Part shown: positions 49,292-56,460 of the stretch, piece after piece
Layout: each line of letters starts with the position of its first letter
Position numbering within the stretch: the first letter of the stretch is position 1
IMG/VR virus record: IMGVR_UViG_3300042566_000075
Coordinates: 1 to 61,397 of that record
Origin: a virus
DNA: 61,397 nt
Direction: 5' to 3' (one strand)
Notes under the pieces: model-generated
What the model was told of the DNA's origin: nothing
What the model saw: the letters and a program-made list of their open reading frames with translations, nothing else
The model's database searches: none
Position numbers and translations under genes: made by a program

Positions 49292-50359
49292 ATGTCTATT
49301 GATTTTGGTTCAAACATCTCGCTTGCCGAAGCCGCAGAGCTTATCGCAGCTATCCCCGACAATCGGTTCCTACTTGAGGGTGAGCCTGGGATTGGCAAGT
49401 CCAGTATCATGAAGTCGCTCAAGGCCAAGCTAGGTGACCGCTACGTCTATGCCTACTTTGACTGCGCTCAGAAAGACCTTGGCGACATCGCCATGCCGAG
49501 CGTGAACCGCGAGCTACGGGTAACAGAGTATTTCCCCAATGCTGCGCTCCAGTTGCAGCATGGCAAGCCAGCAGTCATCATGCTTGACGAGTTTGCTAAG
49601 GCTCCGCCGCCTGTGCAGAATATGCTTCACCCGCTACTCGAAGAACACAACCCACGGCTAGGCGACATTGAGCTACATCCAGACTCAATCGTGTTCCTTA
49701 CGTCTAACTTGTCAAGCGATGGTGTTGGCGATGTTATCAAGGGCCATACTCTTAACAGAGTATCCAGAGTGCGCGTAGCCAAACCAGACAGCGACCAGTG
49801 GCTTGAGTGGGCTATCAACAACGACATCGAGCCTGTTGTCATGGCTTGGGTAAAGCAGTTCCCTCATGCGCTGGCTTCATACACTGACGGCACGCAGAAC
49901 GAGAACGCATATATCTACAACCCCAAGGCTATGCAAAAGTCGTATGTCAGCCCACGCTCTTTGTCTCGTGCTTCTAACATAGTTAGGCGTCGTGAGCAGG
50001 TATCATCCAACGCTCTTACCGCTGCGCTATCAGGCACAATCGGTGAGGCAGCAGCGCGGGATATGCAAGCCTACATCACATACCAAGACCAGCTACCGAC
50101 ATGGGAACACATCACATCCAAGCCCAATGATGCGGCTATCCCTGCGTCAGCAGGTGCATGTGCGGTGCTTATCTTCGGTGCAATCATGAAGGTGACCAAA
50201 GAGACAATGGCTCCGTTCATGACCTACCTGTCTCGCTTCGAACCAGAGTGGCAAGCATGCTTCGCTATTAACATTGCGAAGAACCCACAGCGTCAGTCGG
50301 TTGCGTTTTCATCCGCTGCGTTCGCTAACTGGGTGCGGGACAATGAGGACTTACTCTAA
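49292..50359 (+). CDS. MoxR-type AAA+ ATPase
   Basis: A 355-residue protein; ATG 7 nt after AAGGAG. Walker A GEPGIGKSS at about 30-38, Walker B VIMLDEFAKAP near 97, sensor FLTSN near 145. Overall it matches the MoxR/CobS clade that works with a VWA partner as a remodelling chaperone, for example in metal insertion. The next gene encodes such a partner, and promoter B drives both. Confidence 0.85.
   Translation: MSIDFGSNISLAEAAELIAAIPDNRFLLEGEPGIGKSSIMKSLKAKLGDRYVYAYFDCAQKDLGDIAMPSVNRELRVTEYFPNAALQLQHGKPAVIMLDEFAKAPPPVQNMLHPLLEEHNPRLGDIELHPDSIVFLTSNLSSDGVGDVIKGHTLNRVSRVRVAKPDSDQWLEWAINNDIEPVVMAWVKQFPHALASYTDGTQNENAYIYNPKAMQKSYVSPRSLSRASNIVRRREQVSSNALTAALSGTIGEAAARDMQAYITYQDQLPTWEHITSKPNDAAIPASAGACAVLIFGAIMKVTKETMAPFMTYLSRFEPEWQACFAINIAKNPQRQSVAFSSAAFANWVRDNEDLL
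49974..49986. promoter_or_regulatory. Dispersed palindrome site 13 (in coding sequence)
   Basis: CTAACATAGTTAG, read as TCT AAC ATA GTT AGG in the AAA+ gene. Confidence 0.75.
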
Positions 50360-50381
50360 TACCAACACAAGGAGCAAACTA

Positions 50382-51578
50382 ATGGATATGCAGAAAGCAG
50401 AGCGTAAGCTCAAGAAAGTCAAGATTAACCTCATGCGCAACCCCATGTTCGCATTGTGGTCTGGCATCATGATGGTCGGTAAGACTAGCGTAGCAGAGGA
50501 CGTGCCAACGGCATGCACCAATGGCCGCGACGAGATATACGGCTTGGAGTTCATAACAAAGTTAGACGAGAAGCAGCTAGGGTTCGTCGTGCTACACGAG
50601 AACATGCACAAGGGCTTACGCCACATGACAACATGGCAGAAGCTCCGAGCAGAGAACCCACGCCTAGCTAACATCGCAATGGACCATGTAATCAACCTTA
50701 TGATTATGGAGATGGACCCGAACGAGCAAGTCATCGCCATGCCTCGCCTTGATGATGGCACACCGATGGCGTGTTACGATACCAAATACAAAGGCATGAA
50801 CACCAAGCAAGTCTTCGACCTACTGAAGCAGGACAATCCAGATGGCGAAGGTGGCGAAGGCTTCGACGAGCATGACTGGGATGGGGCCAAGGAGATGACC
50901 GCCGAGGACCGCAAGGAACTAGAGCGCGAGGTGGACCAAGCCCTACGCCAAGGCCAGATAGCAGCTATGAAAGCTACGGGTAAAGGTGGGCTAAGTGTCA
51001 ACCGAGAGCTAGGCGACATGCTCCAGCCACAGATAGACTGGCGCGAAGCACTGCGTGAGTTTGTGTCCGCTACCTGCAATGCCAAGGATGCGTCATCATG
51101 GCGCAGGGTCAACAGGCGCATGCTGGGCCAAGATGTGTATCTTCCTACGCTAGTAGGGGAGAAGGTCGGACATATCGCTATCGGCATAGACACAAGTGGC
51201 TCTATCGGTGCGGACGAACTCAATGTGTTCCTGTCCGAGGTCAAGGCTATCGTCGAGGAGGTGCATCCCGACAAGCTAGACCTCATCTATTGGGATGGCA
51301 ACGTAGCGGGGCATGAGGTCTACGACATGGCAACTATGTCTAACCTTGTTAGCTCTACTAAGCCAGTAGGTGGAGGCGGCACTGACCCAACCTGTATGAT
51401 GCGCTACCTCAAGGAACAGAACATCAAGCCAGAGTGCATCATCCAGCTGACTGACGGGTATGTCTGTGACTGGGGTGACGAGTGGGATGCGCCCATCATG
51501 TGGGTAATCTCAGAGTCGCGCTACACATCGGGACGTATCGTAGCGCCAGTGGGTAAGACTGTGCATATCAAGGGGTAA
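50382..51578 (+). CDS. VWA-like protein with metallopeptidase motif (DUF2201-like)
   Basis: A 398-residue protein from ATG 50382, 7 nt after AAGGAG. VVLHENMHKGLRH (about 71-75) is an HExxH zinc motif. A C-terminal VWA domain has the MIDAS DTSGSIG (about 269), GGGGTDP and TDG (about 356) elements. The DUF2201-type metallopeptidase-VWA fusion is usually paired with MoxR AAA+ proteins, as here. The pair may form a RavA-ViaA or CobS-CobT-like remodelling machine; its phage client is unknown. Confidence 0.8.
   Translation: MDMQKAERKLKKVKINLMRNPMFALWSGIMMVGKTSVAEDVPTACTNGRDEIYGLEFITKLDEKQLGFVVLHENMHKGLRHMTTWQKLRAENPRLANIAMDHVINLMIMEMDPNEQVIAMPRLDDGTPMACYDTKYKGMNTKQVFDLLKQDNPDGEGGEGFDEHDWDGAKEMTAEDRKELEREVDQALRQGQIAAMKATGKGGLSVNRELGDMLQPQIDWREALREFVSATCNAKDASSWRRVNRRMLGQDVYLPTLVGEKVGHIAIGIDTSGSIGADELNVFLSEVKAIVEEVHPDKLDLIYWDGNVAGHEVYDMATMSNLVSSTKPVGGGGTDPTCMMRYLKEQNIKPECIIQLTDGYVCDWGDEWDAPIMWVISESRYTSGRIVAPVGKTVHIKG
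50553..50565. promoter_or_regulatory. Dispersed palindrome site 14 (in coding sequence)
   Basis: ATAACAAAGTTAG, read as ATA ACA AAG TTA GAC in the VWA gene (core intact). Confidence 0.65.
51340..51352. promoter_or_regulatory. Dispersed palindrome site 15 (in coding sequence)
   Basis: CTAACCTTGTTAG, read as TCT AAC CTT GTT AGC in the VWA gene. Confidence 0.75.
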
Positions 51579-51588
51579 GGAGCAAACA

Positions 51589-51834
51589 ATGACTAAAGCA
51601 ATCATACGTTACGGCTACGACAACTATATCGTGGAGGCAGAGGATGCGCTGCGCATACATGAAATCCTAGCCAAGGCTGAACACTACCATAGGAACTACC
51701 GCTCAACAGCAGATGGCGGCACTACCTACCATGTCTGGGAGCAGGACATGAGCAGTGAGATGCGTGACATAACGCTTATGCCCGATGGCCTTTACCGCAT
51801 GGCAAAGCTGGCGGGTAAACCAGAAGATAAATAA
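51589..51834 (+). CDS. Small early protein, unknown function
   Basis: An 81-residue protein; ATG 6 nt after AAGGAG. It is mixed alpha/beta (KAIIRYGYDNYIVEAEDALR; TTYHVWEQDMSSEMRD). It lies between the VWA and DUF3150-like genes, so may belong to that complex. No domain recognised. Confidence 0.65.
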   Translation: MTKAIIRYGYDNYIVEAEDALRIHEILAKAEHYHRNYRSTADGGTTYHVWEQDMSSEMRDITLMPDGLYRMAKLAGKPEDK

Positions 51835-51859
51835 AATACCGGATAGCAAACCGGACGAC

Positions 51860-51872
51860 CTAACTAGGTTAC
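51860..51872. promoter_or_regulatory. Dispersed palindrome site 16
   Basis: CTAACTAGGTTAC in the gap before the DUF3150-like gene, about 12 nt upstream of AGGAG. Confidence 0.65.
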
Positions 51873-51896
51873 ATATAACACAATAGGAGCAAACTA

Positions 51897-52739
51897 ATGA
51901 GCATTACATCTTCGTCGGTTCTTGTCGAACTGAACATCTCCGTCTGGACAGCCAACAAGCTGGACAAGGACACCACCACCAAGCTGACCGCTGACAGCAA
52001 CGCGACTAGCGACGCAGCCCAAGTGCGTAAGAACCTCATGGCTGGCACAACCTTACGCAAGGACATAGCGGACTTCGCTGCGCTGTGCCGCACATGGCAC
52101 AACAGCCAGACCCTACCTTGGGCAGACCGAGGTTCTAGGCTACTACCCACAAGCCTCTTCATGGCATACAAGACCGAGGTTAACGCACGACGCGCTACGT
52201 TCACGCAGTTGGTAGATAAGTTTCGCCTCGAATACCCGAAGCTGATGACCACTGCGGCACAGCACATGGGCGACCTACATGACCCTGCAGATTATCCGAG
52301 CGTGGATGAGGTGATGGACAAGTTTGGCTTCCGCCTTGTGTTCTCTCCTGTGCCAGAGGCGGGTGACTTCCGTGTGGACATACCCAACCAAGAACTCGAC
52401 GCCATACGCAAGGAATATGATGCTAACTTTGTTAGCCGTGTTGACGAAGCCATGCGCACCCCGTGGGAGCAACTGCACAAGATGCTGACCACTATGTCTA
52501 ACAAGCTAGGGCTAGAGGAGAAGACCCGCTGGCACGACACCTTCCTCACGAACGCACAGGAGATGTGCGGGATGCTTACTCACCTCAACCTCACTGGCGA
52601 CCCCAAGCTAGAGGATGCGCGGCGCAAGCTGGAGTCGGCGTTGATTGGCTTGGATATTGATGACCTCAAGGAAAGCGAAGACATCCGCACCAACGTCAAG
52701 GGCAAGCTCGATACAATCCTTTCGGGATTTGATTGGTAA
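51897..52739 (+). CDS. DUF3150-like protein of the AAA+/VWA cluster
   Basis: A 280-residue protein; ATG 8 nt after AGGAG. The N-terminal VLVELNISVWTANKLDKDTT and LPWADRGSRLLPTSLFMAY blocks resemble DUF3150-type proteins that I associate with MoxR/VWA loci in phages. It is helical throughout with a charged C-terminus. It is a probable third component of the AAA+/VWA module. Family assignment is from memory and moderately certain. Confidence 0.6.
   Translation: MSITSSSVLVELNISVWTANKLDKDTTTKLTADSNATSDAAQVRKNLMAGTTLRKDIADFAALCRTWHNSQTLPWADRGSRLLPTSLFMAYKTEVNARRATFTQLVDKFRLEYPKLMTTAAQHMGDLHDPADYPSVDEVMDKFGFRLVFSPVPEAGDFRVDIPNQELDAIRKEYDANFVSRVDEAMRTPWEQLHKMLTTMSNKLGLEEKTRWHDTFLTNAQEMCGMLTHLNLTGDPKLEDARRKLESALIGLDIDDLKESEDIRTNVKGKLDTILSGFDW
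52433..52445. promoter_or_regulatory. Dispersed palindrome site 17 (in coding sequence)
   Basis: CTAACTTTGTTAG inside an extended 15-bp palindrome GCTAACTTTGTTAGC, read as GCT AAC TTT GTT AGC. Confidence 0.75.
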
Positions 52740-52762
52740 GGCACAGGTAAGGAGTAACAACA

Positions 52763-53632
52763 ATGACTAAGCAACTATACCCATGCGAGGGTTTCCCGAA
52801 CGTATATATCAACCGCAACCCCGCCTTCGTAGACCGTACTACGCGGTTTGTGGTCCACGACAGGATGCTACCTCTAATAGAGGAGCTGTGTAAGCACCGC
52901 CCACAATGGACGTTTAAATCCCTTAACGCATCAATAAACACAGATGTAGTGGCGGCACATCACTTTGATGTTTATGAGAACGGCCAGTCGCTAGGCGAAA
53001 TCTCCGTTGAGTCAGGCTATCGCGCTGATACAGGGTCGATAACCTATTACCGGTTCGACAACCCAAGGTTGTCCGGTAAGCGCCAGCGCGGTATTTGGAA
53101 TAAAACCAGTAAGCTCGACCTAGCAGTGAAGAACATACTTAAAGCCTTTCACGCTAAGACGTTAGCCGAGACCATTGTAGAGGTCGAGCGACAGATAGAG
53201 GTTAAGCTGAACGAGAATACTAGGACTGCTAATGCAGATTTTGACAGCGGCTTCAGACGCATGGGCGCGTTCCTCACGGGATATGTAATGAGAAACTGGG
53301 ATGCGGTAGCACCTGCGCTAAAGGCAGCGGGCGCACCAGTGCCAGACGACCTGCCTGAGCGTCTTGCCGTTAGGAACGAAGCAGAGGGTGTAGAACTGGC
53401 CTACCGCAACCAAGGAGGGTTTACTATAATCACGCGAGGCAGCGACTACATCATGGTGCGCGGCTTCGGGGACGAGCGAGAGACAGAGGTCAAGTCCAGC
53501 GAACAGCTGACAGACAACATCCGCCGTAACCTTGGCTTCCTCAAACTGACCGAGGGCAGTGCGATTATACCCAACGTAGGTGTGCGACTTAACGAGAGCA
53601 CCTTCTTTGTTATTGATAAGGAACTTGTATGA
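52763..53632 (+). CDS. Early protein, unknown function
   Basis: A 289-residue protein; ATG 7 nt after AAGGAG-like sequence (AAGGAGTAACAACA). N-terminal half mixed alpha/beta (FDVYENGQSLGEISVESGYR), then a charged helix (IVEVERQIEVKLNENTRTA) and a C-terminal strand-rich region. I do not recognise it. Confidence 0.65.
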   Translation: MTKQLYPCEGFPNVYINRNPAFVDRTTRFVVHDRMLPLIEELCKHRPQWTFKSLNASINTDVVAAHHFDVYENGQSLGEISVESGYRADTGSITYYRFDNPRLSGKRQRGIWNKTSKLDLAVKNILKAFHAKTLAETIVEVERQIEVKLNENTRTANADFDSGFRRMGAFLTGYVMRNWDAVAPALKAAGAPVPDDLPERLAVRNEAEGVELAYRNQGGFTIITRGSDYIMVRGFGDERETEVKSSEQLTDNIRRNLGFLKLTEGSAIIPNVGVRLNESTFFVIDKELV

Positions 53633-53805
53633 CCGAGGAACTAAAACGCAAACGCGGACAGCGTGGGCTGGGCAAGCGTCCGGCCTTGGGAGGTCACGTT
53701 ACCATACGCCTATCGAGCGAAGCTATGGACTTCTATAGGAGCTTCCCTAGCTTCACAGCTAAGATGCGTGAAGTCTTAACAGACTACGCTGATACACACA
53801 GATAA
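53629..53805 (+). CDS. Ribbon-helix-helix-like small DNA-binding protein
   Basis: A 58-residue protein overlapping the previous stop (ATGA). The basic N-terminus (KRKRGQRGLGKRPALGG) is followed by HVTIRLSSEAMDFYRSF and AKMREVLTDYAD, the strand-helix-helix pattern of RHH proteins, close to the C-terminal part of BrnA-type antitoxins. RHH dimers bind short inverted repeats. Palindrome site 18 lies 14 nt downstream. It is a leading candidate ligand for the palindromes; binding is unproven. Confidence 0.6.
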   Translation: MTEELKRKRGQRGLGKRPALGGHVTIRLSSEAMDFYRSFPSFTAKMREVLTDYADTHR

Positions 53806-53818
53806 CATATAGTTGCTC

Positions 53819-53831
53819 CTAACTATGTTAG
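53819..53831. promoter_or_regulatory. Dispersed palindrome site 18
   Basis: CTAACTATGTTAG immediately before the terminator hairpin. Confidence 0.75.
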
Positions 53832-53835
53832 ACTA

Positions 53836-53866
53836 GGCCGCCTTTCGGGGCGGTCTTTTTTTTCTT
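53836..53866 (+). terminator. Rho-independent terminator
   Basis: A 7-bp stem GGCCGCC with GGCGGTC (one G-T pair) around TTTCGG, followed by a run of eight T. It ends the promoter-B operon. Confidence 0.88.
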
Positions 53867-53875
53867 CATTAGCGT

Positions 53876-53903
53876 TTGACAATGTAAATTGAGGGTGTAT
53901 GGT
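53876..53903 (+). promoter_or_regulatory. Candidate promoter for the second early operon
   Basis: TTGACA (53876-53881), 16 nt, TATGGT (53898-53903). It is followed 24 nt later by ATG 53930 via AAGGAG. It resembles the promoter at 1490. Confidence 0.55.
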
Positions 53904-53929
53904 GAGGAGCCAAACAAGGAGTAAACAAG

Positions 53930-54130
53930 ATGAATAATACAAGAGAACTTCGCGCATTCCTAGTCGAACAGATGCAGGGTGTAGCTTCGGGTAAGGTCAA
54001 CAGTGAGAAGGCCAAGTCCATTTCCAACCTGTCACAGCAAATCTACAACACCATTAACATCGAAGTGAAGATGGCGTTGTCGAAGGCAAAGCTGAATGGG
54101 CAAAGCCTAGATGCTGTCGAGTTCAATTGA
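53930..54130 (+). CDS. Small conserved early protein
   Basis: A 66-residue helical protein; ATG 9 nt after AAGGAG. RELRAFLVEQMQGVASGKVN and AKSISNLSQQIYNTINIEVK is a pattern I know from small proteins upstream of phage replication genes. Function unknown. Confidence 0.7.
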   Translation: MNNTRELRAFLVEQMQGVASGKVNSEKAKSISNLSQQIYNTINIEVKMALSKAKLNGQSLDAVEFN

Positions 54131-54812
54131 CCTAACAGCACTTCCTGATGACCTCGTCCGTCAACTGGAACGCACCGTCACAGACTACGAGCGTAAGCAG
54201 AATAAGCTACGCTCATGGCAAGAGGTGCTTGACCACGGGACGGACGAGGAAATCATGGAGAAAGCGCAGGAGGAGTGCGACAAGGGCGCACCCATTACCT
54301 TTGCACGGAACTACCCTAGGATTGGCTGGCCGTTAATGACAGACCTAGCCCGTGAGATTGTCCCGTACAATATGCGAGACCATCCGCGCAGACCCGTCAT
54401 CATGAAGGGTGCAATAGAAATCTGCTACAGGAGGTTTTCGCTATCAGAGGGCCGCAACGCACCAAACGGCTGGGTAATCCGTGTCTTTGAACGGGCAATG
54501 CGTATGAGCAAGAAGACGCTCATCGAGTGGCAGGAAATATCAGACTTCGCTAGTGAGCTAGCAACTAAGATTGCTAACCGGCATTACGGAGTAACCTACC
54601 ACTTTTGGGACTATACCAGACCCCGAAGGTATGAAGCCCGTCGAGATGAACAATTAGTTTTGATGAGCGGACGCTGGGTTAGCCTACCGCACGAACAATA
54701 TAGAAACGTGCAGATGTTCCAAAAGGTAATCCGCAAGACAGAGAAGCTGGAAGACCGACTGGCACTACTACGCGCAGCAAGGAAAGAACGAGCCGATGGC
54801 AGCAACACCTGA
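54111..54812 (+). CDS. Early protein, unknown function
   Basis: A 233-residue protein whose ATG overlaps the end of the previous gene by 20 nt. It is mostly helical and charged (LVRQLERTVTDYERKQNKLR; VIRKTEKLEDRLALLRAARK). No domain recognised. It may act in DNA replication since it precedes a nuclease, but that is guesswork. Confidence 0.6.
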   Translation: MLSSSIDLTALPDDLVRQLERTVTDYERKQNKLRSWQEVLDHGTDEEIMEKAQEECDKGAPITFARNYPRIGWPLMTDLAREIVPYNMRDHPRRPVIMKGAIEICYRRFSLSEGRNAPNGWVIRVFERAMRMSKKTLIEWQEISDFASELATKIANRHYGVTYHFWDYTRPRRYEARRDEQLVLMSGRWVSLPHEQYRNVQMFQKVIRKTEKLEDRLALLRAARKERADGSNT

Positions 54813-55101
54813 GAAGAAAGTGAAGGATAAGGTTAAGTCCATCCTCACTGCACACGAGACATATTTTTTTCTACCCGCAACCCACGGCTTTGGCCGTAGC
54901 GGTGTCCCCGACATTGTAGCCTGTGTGAACGGTTGGTTCCTTGCGATTGAGTGCAAGGCAAACGGTGGTAAGACTACTGCCCTACAGGTGCGCGAGATTG
55001 AAGCGATACGCAGGTCTAACGGCGTAGCCGTAGTAGTAGACGAGACGAACTACGACATGCTCCCTGACCTCATCAAAAAACTGAAAGGGGAAACACGGTG
55101 A
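54796..55101 (+). CDS. VRR-NUC nuclease
   Basis: A 101-residue PD-(D/E)xK nuclease. Asp39 in GVPDIVA, Glu52 and Lys54 in IECKA, then GKTTALQ are the VRR-NUC signature. These small stand-alone domains cut DNA structures such as flaps or Holliday junctions in phages. It overlaps both neighbours, so it is co-translated. Confidence 0.85.
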   Translation: MAATPEKKVKDKVKSILTAHETYFFLPATHGFGRSGVPDIVACVNGWFLAIECKANGGKTTALQVREIEAIRRSNGVAVVVDETNYDMLPDLIKKLKGETR

Positions 55102-55394
55102 ACCAAGGTGTAGAGCTTTTACTCCAGCGGATGGATAGCCACCCTGAAGAGTTTAACACACACAACCCAGACAAGCGCGTCCGCGAGAAGTGGCACTGGG
55201 TGACGGGGCCGATTAAGACGCGGATGGACTTTATGAATAGGAACCCAGACGACGACCCAGTGATGCACTTCGAGTCCCTTGGGTTCCTGACAGACCGCGA
55301 AATCCTCATGCTTCATGATAAGTATATGAGCATCCAAGGAGACAGCTTCAGTCGCAGGGTTATGGCTACGCTACTAACAGATGGCGAAGCCTAA
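55098..55394 (+). CDS. Small early protein
   Basis: A 98-residue protein that starts at GTG overlapping the stop of the nuclease (GTGA). Its C-terminus (DREILMLHDKYMSIQGDSF) is helical. No domain recognised. Its gene ends at palindrome 19. Confidence 0.6.
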   Translation: MNQGVELLLQRMDSHPEEFNTHNPDKRVREKWHWVTGPIKTRMDFMNRNPDDDPVMHFESLGFLTDREILMLHDKYMSIQGDSFSRRVMATLLTDGEA

Positions 55395-55403
55395 CAGAGT
55401 TAG
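55391..55403. promoter_or_regulatory. Dispersed palindrome site 19
   Basis: CTAACAGAGTTAG, overlapping the stop of the upstream gene and about 18 nt before the AAGGAG of the HTH gene. This is the last copy seen. Confidence 0.75.
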
Positions 55404-55436
55404 GTGTGGATACTATCATAGGAAGGAGCAGAGGCG

Positions 55437-55712
55437 ATGAACGAGGAATATATTGAAGTCCTTAAGGCTATCAAAGGTGTAGGGGCAACGCTGGCCCGCC
55501 GTATACCGAAGGAGCTAGAGCGGCAGGGGCTGACCATCTACAAGAAGAAAGTTTTTGTGAACGGTCGCCGTCCCAACAGCAGCCAGCCTATGACCCCAGA
55601 GCTACGCGCTGCTATACTTGAATATTTTGAAGGTGACCCTGAGGTTACGCAGCAGGAGATAGCCAACATGTTTAACGTGAACATTGGGCGCGTGAACGAG
55701 GTGCTCTCGTGA
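55437..55712 (+). CDS. Helix-turn-helix protein 1
   Basis: A 91-residue protein. The C-terminal TQQEIANMFNVNIGRVNEVL is a canonical helix-turn-helix. The N-terminal IKGVGATLARRIPKELERQG looks like a second small helical domain. It follows palindrome 19 and AAGGAG (leader GCAGAGGCG). Candidate regulator. Confidence 0.7.
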   Translation: MNEEYIEVLKAIKGVGATLARRIPKELERQGLTIYKKKVFVNGRRPNSSQPMTPELRAAILEYFEGDPEVTQQEIANMFNVNIGRVNEVLS

Positions 55713-56035
55713 CAAGATACAAAGGCATAACCCAAGGCGACCAAGATATCATCAAGACTATCGGCTACATAACGGACGATAGATACATCGCGTCTTATCA
55801 TGGTGTGGATGTGCGGCGCGTCACCGCCCTACGCAAGCAGGTAGACGAACACAAAGCCAAGGAGGCGAAGGCAATACACGTTAGCCAGAAGAACGCACCT
55901 TCAGGTTTGCACAGCGACTCCGAGCGCAAGTGGAATGCCGATGCCAAGGAAGGCTCGACTAAACTACGCGACGCACTGTTTGCGTTCTTTGAGAAGCGGA
56001 TGCTGGAGAAAGCAGGATTGGAGAAGGGGCAATGA
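55709..56035 (+). CDS. Helix-turn-helix protein 2
   Basis: A 108-residue protein from GTG overlapping the previous TGA. RYIASYHGVDVRRVTALRKQ is a likely helix-turn-helix; the rest is charged. Translationally coupled to the gene before it. Confidence 0.6.
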   Translation: MTRYKGITQGDQDIIKTIGYITDDRYIASYHGVDVRRVTALRKQVDEHKAKEAKAIHVSQKNAPSGLHSDSERKWNADAKEGSTKLRDALFAFFEKRMLEKAGLEKGQ

Positions 56036-56190
56036 ATAACCTAAAGTCTGTAGTGCATTTGCATTTACCGAAAGTGTTTTCGTTTCGGATAATGACGAAG
56101 CTCTTTGACAACGGCGATGCGGCAATCGTGTTCTCACTACAGGTGTGGCGGGGCGGTGTGTCGTTAACGATGATGCTGCAAGCGAAATAG
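56032..56190 (+). CDS. Small basic early protein
   Basis: A 52-residue peptide (VVHLHLPKVFSFRIMTKLFD), overlapping the previous stop and preceded by GAAGGGGC. Supported by packing only. Confidence 0.45.
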   Translation: MNNLKSVVHLHLPKVFSFRIMTKLFDNGDAAIVFSLQVWRGGVSLTMMLQAK

Positions 56191-56198
56191 GAAAGAAA

Positions 56199-56276
56199 AT
56201 GACCCTGCGCCAATTCCTGTTCGATAATTTCGGCTGGGATATTTATGATTGGAGTGAAGATGACATTCGGTTCTAA
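56199..56276 (+). CDS. Tiny acidic peptide
   Basis: A 25-residue peptide (FLFDNFGWDIYDWSEDDIRF) after GAAAG. It overlaps the next gene. It may be real, or merely a leader to the next gene. Confidence 0.35.
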   Translation: MTLRQFLFDNFGWDIYDWSEDDIRF

Positions 56277-56460
56277 CGTGCGCAAGTCGAAGTACGGCCT
56301 CAACGCGATGGCGGTGGGCGAGGTTAAGATATTCGATACACCAGCGAAGCGGGACAGAGACCTAATCCGCCGCGCTGCGCATAACCAAAACATACGGTCA
56401 GAGCGCTACTACATAACCCGCGCTGTGGGCGACACCATTCATGTAACAAGGGTACGCTAA
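56260..56460 (+). CDS. Small basic early protein
   Basis: A 66-residue protein; ATG 5 nt after GGAG. It is basic and beta-rich (GLNAMAVGEVKIFDTPAKRD; YYITRAVGDTIHVTRVR). Its stop overlaps the polymerase start (TAATG). Function unknown. Confidence 0.6.
   Translation: MTFGSNVRKSKYGLNAMAVGEVKIFDTPAKRDRDLIRRAAHNQNIRSERYYITRAVGDTIHVTRVR

Noticed and set aside
53151-53164. CTAAG-AC-GTTAG as a further palindrome site
   Set aside because: The spacing is 2 nt and one half-site differs, unlike all other copies.
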